Below, piece after piece: positions 58,701 to 64,000 of a stretch of 64,000 bases of DNA (positions within the stretch are counted from its first letter, which is position 1; every line of letters starts with the position of its first letter). Source of the DNA: Corbicula japonica (lineage: Eukaryota; Mollusca; Bivalvia; Venerida; Cyrenidae); assembly GCA_038501625.1 (NCBI GenBank), contig JAZAYU010000086.1:2554924-2618923 (forward strand), given 5' to 3'. Made by a program: the position numbers and the translations under genes. A model generated the notes under the pieces. It ran no database searches, was not told the origin of the DNA, and saw only the letters and a program-made list of their open reading frames with translations.

Positions 58701-60505
58701 GAAATGCTATTATTAAAATAATGTTAAATAAAAATGAACGTAAGGTAAATTTTGATCTACGTATATTTTTTTTTTCAAAATAAAAAACATCGGGCGGAGT
58801 GATTTTCGAGGGGCGGGCGGGGATGAGAATCTAGGAATTAATTTTCTATGGCCTAAGGATGAAGTTAATGTTTGCAAGCTTAATTTAGTCTAATTCATGT
58901 TCTAATTACCAAACTCCAGCTAAAACAAAAGAAAAACTGTTTGCATGAGAACTCTGCAATGCATGGACAATATATCAAAACAACTCATATCTGAAATAAG
59001 TATATGTGGGTCTACAATGTTTAGTGCCAATTCGTCAAAATAATGTTAGGGTTTTCAAGAAATTCAAGGAAAACTTACTTCCTGGTTCAAACCGAAAGTA
59101 GAAATTTAGAACACTAAATGTTTAATCAGATAACAAGTCATTTTAAGTGTGATAGGTGAACATGTCAAAACTTTAACTGTTAACTAAATTTTAACAAATA
59201 ACAACTGTTAATCACACTGACTGTAAAAAATTATTTTGTTTCATGGTCACAGTACTATTATGATTTAGAAAATGTTTCTAGTTGAAGAAGTTTAAGTTCG
59301 CACAATTCGGGGGAATTGCGTCGGGTAGAACGAAGACAATTGCAGTTACACTTCCAAAATTTATTGTTGGTTAAGTCCACACAATATAAGTTCCAAATAA
59401 TATAATAATGGGTAATTCCACAAAATATCAATATTCAACATAGATTCTTGCAGATGGTAAATTTCCAATCTGCCTAAAAGCAGAATGGTTACAGTTTTTA
59501 TACTAAAATATTTAGTTGACACTTTGGAGATTTATATCTCTAACAATTGATATCCTGAGAGATCAGGAAAGTAAGACTTCATCTATCAATAAAACAATAG
59601 GTGATAAAACCTTAAAATTGATAGCAGTTGACACTTCTTTGCATTTCAAAGAAATTTAAATAAGTTTAATCAGATAATCAAATTATCAATTTTCACCTAT
59701 GGCTTCAGGTGAGATAAGCTTCTAGTTCAGGAAATTGGTTATTTTATCATGATATAATGAAATAATTTTTATAGAGAAAATATTCAAAATTTGTGTTCAT
59801 AATAGTACTTTCATTCCATATTTAATATTTAGTGGTTGGTTACCTATCTGATTTAAAATTTAGTGGTCGGTTACCTATCTGATTTAAAATTTAGTGGTCG
59901 GTTACCTAACTACATATAAACACTTCCGGGGCTATGGGCGGGGCAGACAAACTTGGCAAAATAGGACAAAAATAAGGGCTGAAGGCGAGTTTTTTTGCTT
60001 CATTTCTAACAAAAACACTATATTTGATGTATACGAACAAATACTCACCAAGAAACTGCTCACAACTGTTGAAAAAATGTTTTTTCGTCAAACCACAAAT
60101 ATAAGTAATATAGGTCAGCAACGTGACAACATAAACAATCGGAAGAGCGCGCAACGCAAATACCGCGAGACGAACGATGACGCGACAATGATGACGAGTA
60201 TAACTACATCCTTAGCTAAATACATTTCTTTACTAAAATCTAGGTGGCAATAAGTATTTCCCCAAAATTTCATTTTTAAAATTTTAGCCATTTTTTGCCA
60301 TTTGCAATGTTTGCGACCTCTTAATAGCCAATAGGGACCTGTGGCGAGTCTGTGCATGGACTTTTCAAAATGAACTAAGCATTTTTTAACCTCTGATTGG
60401 ACTGTTGCTTGGCGAGTTGCTCTCTTGCGAACCTGAACCGTATTCATCGGTCTTGTCAGCTTTATTAGCTTGAGGAAGAACATTTTCTTTCTGTTTTCTT
60501 GGCAT
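46666..60505 (-). CDS. SYCP3: Synaptonemal complex protein 3, eight exons
   Basis: Exons in transcript order: 60505-60391, 54714-54636, 54121-54087, 52778-52658, 49988-49889, 49451-49353, 47732-47628 and 46719-46666. Total 708 nt, 235 residues plus stop, close to vertebrate SYCP3 length. All junctions have GT/AG and matching phases. The N terminus ([10 protein letters not shown]) is polar and probably disordered. A Cor1-type coiled-coil core starts near IQKMLECFG. Diagnostic stretches are [53 protein letters not shown] and the end [14 protein letters not shown]3 assembles into fibres on the meiotic chromosome axis and compacts chromatin loops. Expression should be gonadal. Intron 1 (5.7 kb) carries nested mobile elements. 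The start codon is the only ATG that keeps frame and phase with exon 2. Confidence 0.92.
47246..47468. mobile_element. Short inverted-repeat element in SYCP3 intron 7
   Basis: The ends are tcccgaaagttg and caactttcggga. The interior has repeated gtctgac/gtcagac words. Similar words at 55080-55200 and 55840-55880 suggest related remnants. The corresponding intron of the partial duplicate (about 38290) lacks it. Confidence 0.6.
47628..47732 (-). CDS. SYCP3: SYCP3 exon 7
   Basis: It encodes [20 protein letters not shown] then [15 protein letters not shown]. 35 codons, phase 0 on both sides, donor gtaagg. Confidence 0.93.
48571..48805. mobile_element. R3 inverted-repeat element
   Basis: The ends are TTAACCCTTTCCTCCATATA and its complement (ctatgaagggttaa). 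The interior has tagatcctgatcagac twice and a gtgcagtctgatcaggatct arm. It lies in SYCP3 intron 6. The ORF 48552-48737 is not a gene. Confidence 0.75.
49353..49451 (-). CDS. SYCP3: SYCP3 exon 6
   Basis: It encodes [20 protein letters not shown] then [13 protein letters not shown], the best-conserved coiled-coil segment. Exactly 33 codons, phase 0 on both sides. Confidence 0.95.
49477..49705. mobile_element. R3 element, diverged
   Basis: It begins cactttactccatatacatg and contains gtagatccagatcaacta and cgtgatcagacagcacac. It lies within 30 bp of SYCP3 exon 6, in intron 5. Confidence 0.55.
49889..49988 (-). CDS. SYCP3: SYCP3 exon 5
   Basis: It encodes [20 protein letters not shown] followed by [12 protein letters not shown]. 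Its acceptor edge is copied several times in the intron upstream (49968-50270). Confidence 0.92.
49968..50270. repeat. About six 50-bp repeats copied from the edge of SYCP3 exon 5
   Basis: Units start at 49968, 50018 and 50068 with tactcatcctgtaatctgg, then decay toward 50270. The first unit is the real exon/intron border. Each good unit therefore repeats the acceptor (ttttccag in gene orientation) plus the first 20 or so coding bases. Confidence 0.85.
50818..51982. mobile_element. Probable inverted-repeat element in SYCP3 intron 4
   Basis: The left end cgggcatacatgccatatcc matches the complement of the right end (atatggcatgtatgtacggg). Tcccccggaatt-type words are repeated inside both ends. 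It has no recognisable transposase. The ORFs 50830-51102 and 51845-52069 are chance readings. Confidence 0.55.
52219..52556. mobile_element. Inverted-repeat element with 27-bp perfect ends
   Basis: The ends are TACCGTATATTCCCTATTAA (continuing ACGCCCC) and the exact complement. GC-rich gggggcgttt words repeat just inside the ends. It lies in SYCP3 intron 4, about 100 bp from exon 4, and is non-coding. Confidence 0.85.
52658..52778 (-). CDS. SYCP3: SYCP3 exon 4
   Basis: It encodes [20 protein letters not shown] and continues [19 protein letters not shown]. The LLNKKKRLE part corresponds to LLAKRKRLE of vertebrate SYCP3. Confidence 0.9.
52840..53410. repeat. Low-copy bivalve-type repeats in SYCP3 intron 3
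   Basis: The words tgggccataactctga, ccaagtttcatgaagatcag and tgacctttgaccac, and a short run of gcaagcacacaca units near 53340-53375, mark this as dispersed repeat sequence. The ORF 53202-53405 is not supported. Confidence 0.45.
54087..54121 (-). CDS. SYCP3: SYCP3 exon 3 (35-nt microexon)
   Basis: It reads [11 protein letters not shown], matching the start of the conserved SYCP3 core, between a gacag acceptor and a gtaagt donor. Confidence 0.8.
54636..54714 (-). CDS. SYCP3: SYCP3 exon 2
   Basis: It reads [18 protein letters not shown] and ends DDF plus two bases before gtatgg. The basic KGKKR patch is a possible nuclear import or DNA-binding element. It follows the acceptor tctgtttcag. Confidence 0.75.
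54761..54965. mobile_element. R3 element, diverged, in SYCP3 intron 1
   Basis: It begins gttactccacatatacatg and keeps gattctgatcatccagcaca and ctccatctaaactgtttgc. Confidence 0.5.
55960..56115 (-). repeat. tRNA-derived SINE of a second type, minus orientation
   Basis: Read on the minus strand it has ggcgacgtggtcgagcatcg (A-box region, Ser/Leu-tRNA-like) and cccgggttcaatcc (B box). It cannot form a proper acceptor stem, so it is a SINE head and not a tRNA gene. Flanking gctttaacggcgacatgg and its near complement make short inverted ends. Confidence 0.6.
56527..56725 (-). repeat. Dispersed repeat R1, minus orientation, diverged
   Basis: It contains agaacctggtttaatccccc and later tgtggccattcctgac, in the order expected for reversed R1. 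Confidence 0.5.
56917..58853. mobile_element. PIF/Harbinger-like inverted-repeat element (1937 bp)
   Basis: The ends are GGCCATAGAAAATTAATTCC and its complement, with similarity reaching about 60 bp inward (gggatgagaat). TAA at 56914-56916 and 58854-58856 is the target duplication. The other arm of the host repeat near 60210 shows the uninterrupted site (ttagctaaggatg read in reverse). No transposase ORF is present. Confidence 0.8.
59827..59913. repeat. Three tandem 32-bp units
   Basis: The unit atttagtggtcggttaccta is followed by tctgatttaaa, three times with small changes. Confidence 0.8.
60391..60505 (-). CDS. SYCP3: SYCP3 exon 1 (start codon)
   Basis: The exon has 38 codons plus one base and ends SPIR before the donor gttaaa. 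The ATG context is aagaATGcca. It sits in another frame of the larger chance ORF 60115-60534. This is the least certain exon, since the family N terminus is poorly conserved. Confidence 0.65.
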
Positions 60506-63492
60506 TCTTTTACAGAAATTTGCAGACGACACAAATATCGAGTAGGGTTACTTGTAAATGTTATTGAAATAGCTGCCCGCCTGATGAGAAAACCAAACCA
60601 GTCTACTAAACACGGTGGTGCTGTAATTTATATCACATATGATTTTTAGCTCTTGAACCTTTTTGTGCGAAAAGATTTTTTTTTTGTAGTGACGAAGCAG
60701 ACTGGGTAACCGATGGTTCTAAAATGCGTTTTCTTAAGTTGAAATTATTCTTCAACCGTTCGCAAACATAAATTACTCACAAACATTTCCAATACAGTCA
60801 TTTAACTGTACTGCAAGACCCTAAATAATCATGAATAAAGTGACTAGAGCATACAAAATCACACCCACTCCAAATGTAGAAAAGACTGCCTTAAGCCTTT
60901 AAAATAATTACATAATTATTATTATACCTGTTTGAAAGGTAGTGACACGAGGTCTGGTAACCGGGCCCCTAAACCAGCAGGTTAGAGGTTCAGTAACCGG
61001 ATCTCTGGCCCTCCTATGACGATATAAAGCTCCAGCAATCATTACGTAGCAAGAAAATCAGAACAATTACCTTGCTGATGTTGTAAAAATTAAGTGCGTT
61101 GATCAAACCAAAAACAGAATAAAAAGTAATTATGTTATATACATATTGATAACTGGCCATTTACACAATCTTCTAGGAGTGGCAATAAGGACCCGGTTAC
61201 CGGACTGCTAGCCTGCCTTTGCCTTTTAGATACAAGACAAATTTAAGGTGTTTCGAAACTCATTGATGCCAGTAATATGAAAAGCTTTCCTTCACAAACC
61301 CTACATAAAAGGAATGAAATGTTTGCTGAAAACGTCGCGAAAATAGTCACAGGTAAGTAATAAAAAGTGAAATAGGCATGTCAGGAATTGCCACATCAAG
61401 AAAATATAAGCCTCCCCACGCATTTTCAATATAAATTGGAAGTACACAAACAATGCCACCATGATATTGAAAAATATTAAAGAGAACTTTAAAAGCCATC
61501 GAACATGATAAATTTGAAAGAAATGCAAGAACAGCATAGCAGGGGAAAAAATAATCTGAATCTAGCCCCACCTTCTTCTTAAGGTCTTTTCTTAGAAACT
61601 TTCTGCCAGTCATTTTTTTTAATTTATAGTTTTAGCCATACATTACATCAACTTGGTATTATCCGTTTTAGTTAGGTACTAAAAAGTGAAAGTATCGATT
61701 TATTGATGGCTGCATTTTGTTTTTCTCATGAAATTCTAATTTTTAACTTTTCAGTATATTGCACTCACAAGATAATTTGTATAACGTACTTATAATATGA
61801 GGAGCAACAAACACTCTGTGATATAACTCTGAAAGGCAACAGATAAAGTCGTAAATTGTAATGAGAGAATTTAATAAGTGTTTAAGAAATTTCGTTGTCA
61901 TGACCATGGTACAAGCATTATTAAATTCTTACAGTAGTGGAAAATACCTGTAAATTTGCTTTATCATGAGAGCTTTGCTTACAGGCAATACTATTTCTGC
62001 GCGCAGCAATTTAACCGTTAGAACTTAATATTGAAAATGCAAACTCGACAGATCTTGTTTTACAACGTTTGATGTTTTTAAATCATACGATTTTCGAGAC
62101 ATTGAAGTTTGCTTAGAAAATTGTTGGTTTACGGTCTTGCCATATGAAAGATCTTAACATAACTAATTAAATATTTCTTTTTATTTTATAAAGTCTTTGA
62201 AAGCAGATTTTGTTTCTTGAATCATACACATTAGAGTCAAATGTATTGATGAAGTATGAAAACAAAGTATTAATATCAAATCAATTAAATTCCAGTTTCA
62301 AGAGATGAAACAGTGAAATATGCATATCAAAAATGGCGACATCCAGAGGACACAGCCTCCCAATACTGACAAAAAGAAAAGAGGAAAACAGAGCATGTGT
62401 TATTATATAAAATGCTCAATTTCAAAATAAATACCGCAAAAAAAGAGAACCCGAGGGGTTACCGCCTAAGAACGGTCAGTGGCAAAATAATTTGTCATTT
62501 GGGTTTTAAACCAGGTTCTATGGTGCACCATCCTTCTTTTATTACTTGTGATGTCGTTTTTCATTAATCATAGTAGAATTCCATGCGTTTTTTTTCTACT
62601 TACTCATTTACTGGAAGGGGCCTTTCCTGATTTACGTATTTCACATTTTTCTGGACATTTTGCTGAAGACATTACGTATTATGCATAAAGTTGCCAGAAG
62701 ATATTTGCATACAATTAGTACTGATCATTTACAAAGGTTGAAGGCTGTTAAGCAAAAAAAGGCTGTTGTGTAAATATTAAGCAGCGCTCAACCGTGTCTA
62801 GTCGACAGTAATATGCATTTCCATTACTGTCTATAAACAGGCTCAATAAAATCAAGCCTGTAGTAGTTTGATATTTGATATCGTGTTTGGTGGAGTATTT
62901 CACCAAGACAACTTGTACTTGTTTTGTGAAACGAGAACCAGTTGGGGCAAGTGTGAGGTTGGTGCACCCTAGAACCTGGTTTAAACCCCCAGTGGCAATT
63001 TGTTTTGCCACTGACCGGTCCAAGGCGGTATCCCCAAAGGTTCTCTTTTTCGTTAATTGTTTGTGGCCCCTTTTTGAATTGAAATACTTCTAACAAGCAT
63101 GCTCTCTCTCTCTCTTCTCTCTTCCTCTCTTCTTTTTCGCTGGGTGGGGAGGCTGTGTTTTGTGAGTGTGGCGATTCCTGATATGCATATATTTCTTTTT
63201 TTTAAAGTGTTCTGTTCATCTATTTTATTTAACTTAGAAACTTTATAATACTGCATACAGTTGACACCTTCCTTTTTAACCCTTGTATACCTTGGGTTTT
63301 CTTCATGTTCGTATACTTTTTGTTATATTACATAACAGAATATTATTGAATATATGTACGATATATACATGTTAATATGTGTCCACGTTTCAAACGTAAA
63401 GGACTGATTCCAAATTTTACAAACCATAGCCCTTTTGCAAAGACTTTGCAGAATATCGATCACTTGTTGATTTCCGTCGTCAAGGTGTCTGC
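60506..63492. other. Region upstream of SYCP3; repeats, no gene seen
   Basis: It contains R1 pieces (61362-61425 plus, 62312-62532 plus, 62945-63195 minus), an R2 copy (62760-62895 minus) and an R2 fragment near 61480-61520. The SYCP3 promoter should lie just above 60505, but no clear TATA box was found there. Confidence 0.5.
62312..63195. repeat. Two R1 copies in inverted orientation around an R2 copy
   Basis: R1 plus (62312-62532) and R1 minus (62945-63195) could pair over about 200 bp, with reverse R2 (62760-62895) in the loop. A CT microsatellite (63100-63135) lies within the second R1. The ORFs 62748-63256 are readings through these repeats. Confidence 0.7.
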
Positions 63493-63500
63493 TATAAAAT
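63493..63500 (+). promoter_or_regulatory. TATA box of a possible gene at the right edge
   Basis: TATAAAAT is followed after about 65 bp by a good donor (caag/gtatgt at 63564/63565), which would end a 5' UTR exon. An acceptor (cgacag/cag at 63919/63920) and an ATG follow. Confidence 0.3.
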
Positions 63501-63919
63501 ACCGGGTAAATTTTCCATTTACTCTTACCAAAGCTGATTTTCAAGCAAGAACCTAGCATTCAAGGTATGTCTTTATATTATGTGTGTTAAAAGCATTATT
63601 TCAATTTAATAAACAGGTTATGAAAATGGAATTCTGCCTTTATTACTGATAAGAATACACCAAGTAAGTGCCAAAATTAAAAAGAAATAACCACAACATT
63701 TTTTTTTTAAATCTTCCAATAGGAAAGTCAGTAATAACTCTAACATAACTTTATTTAAATTTTACCTTCAATTTTCTGAATTAAAGATAAAATACATAGT
63801 GAGTAGCTTGAGCCGTCATAATTGTTACAACTTTAATTAAGGCTTATAACCGATAGTTTTGTGAGCTTTGTTATATTGTTATATCACCTTTATTTATGTT
63901 TTTCATCATATCACGACAG

Positions 63920-63987
63920 CAGAACGACGGAAGAAAAAATGAAGATTCCTTCCAGAAATGAAATTGAAGCCATGTTCAAAAGACTGG
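63920..63987 (+). CDS. Possible first coding exon of an unidentified gene (runs out of the window)
   Basis: After the acceptor cgacag, an ATG at 63939-63941 opens MKIPSRNEIEAMFKRLG, with donor gtaaaa after 63987. The peptide is not one I recognise. Support comes only from the order TATA box, donor, acceptor, ATG, donor. Confidence 0.3.
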
Positions 63988-64000
63988 GTAAAATACTTCT

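Larger units (their letters stand above)
56808..60322. mobile_element. Larger inverted-repeat element split by the 56917-58853 insertion
   Basis: The left arm (ggtcgcagacattgcaaatg onward, to ttagctaa) is the inverse of 60212-60322 (gccatttgcaatgtttgcga). Without the nested element it would be about 1.6 kb. It fills much of SYCP3 intron 1 and ends about 70 bp from exon 1. The ORFs 59894-60253 (plus) and 59906-60154 (minus) overlap each other and resemble no protein I know. Confidence 0.65.

Noticed and set aside
59894..60253. Plus-strand ORF of 119 residues
   Set aside because: It overlaps an antisense ORF, lies inside a repeat arm and resembles no known protein.
60115..60534. Minus-strand ORF of 139 residues near SYCP3 exon 1
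   Set aside because: The supported SYCP3 exon uses another frame in this interval; the ORF also crosses the end of an inverted-repeat element.
61347..61613. Minus ORF starting MTGRKFLRKD as an SYCP3 first exon
   Set aside because: Exon 60391-60505 fits phase and donor; this ORF has no donor in the needed phase and overlaps R1 and R2 fragments.

Overview
The window looks like a piece of a bivalve mollusc nuclear genome. This is inferred from AT-rich DNA, short exons in long repeat-filled introns, a tandem GIMAP (AIG1-type GTPase) cluster of the kind known to be expanded in bivalves, tRNA-derived SINEs and very many short inverted-repeat elements. Nothing suggests prokaryotic or organellar DNA. 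Most long ORFs in the repeat arrays are chance readings.

Plus strand, about 1.8-45 kb: a GIMAP array. Copies share one gene plan: a 28-nt first exon (MASxxSSSE, phase 1), a 134-140-nt P-loop exon, and one long last exon with the rest of the AIG1 domain, a hydrophilic tail and a terminal Cys-x-x-Leu. Copy 2 (20467-24952) and copy 4 (42381-44796) are intact. Copy 1 (10053-17429) has one in-frame stop. Copy 3 (27318-35627) is badly broken. At the left end, a first exon (1837-1864) joins in frame to a tail exon (5982-6469), giving a possible GIMAP with no GTPase domain but with an 11-residue repeat array and a cysteine end. A decayed tail (about 6928-7265) and an extra first exon (8419-8443) show further lost copies.

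Minus strand, 60505-46666: a complete eight-exon SYCP3 gene, a meiotic chromosome-axis protein. I rebuilt it from splice sites; phases agree across all junctions and it encodes 235 residues. Its two last exons also exist as a decayed duplicate at 37737-38512, downstream of GIMAP copy 3. So a GIMAP plus SYCP3-3'-end block was duplicated in tandem. Copies 2 and 3 are also products of a segmental duplication that extends into intron 1. Comparing those introns gives pre-insertion sites for two mobile elements.

The rest is repeats: a palindrome-packed foldback element (3131-3745), TTAA-, TA- and TAA-flanked inverted-repeat elements, a long near-perfect hairpin (33602-33757), two tandem arrays (12717-14195 and 28300-31545), three dispersed families (called R1, R2 and R3 here) and a dimeric tRNA-derived SINE. 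A possible promoter and first exons of another plus-strand gene lie at the right edge.
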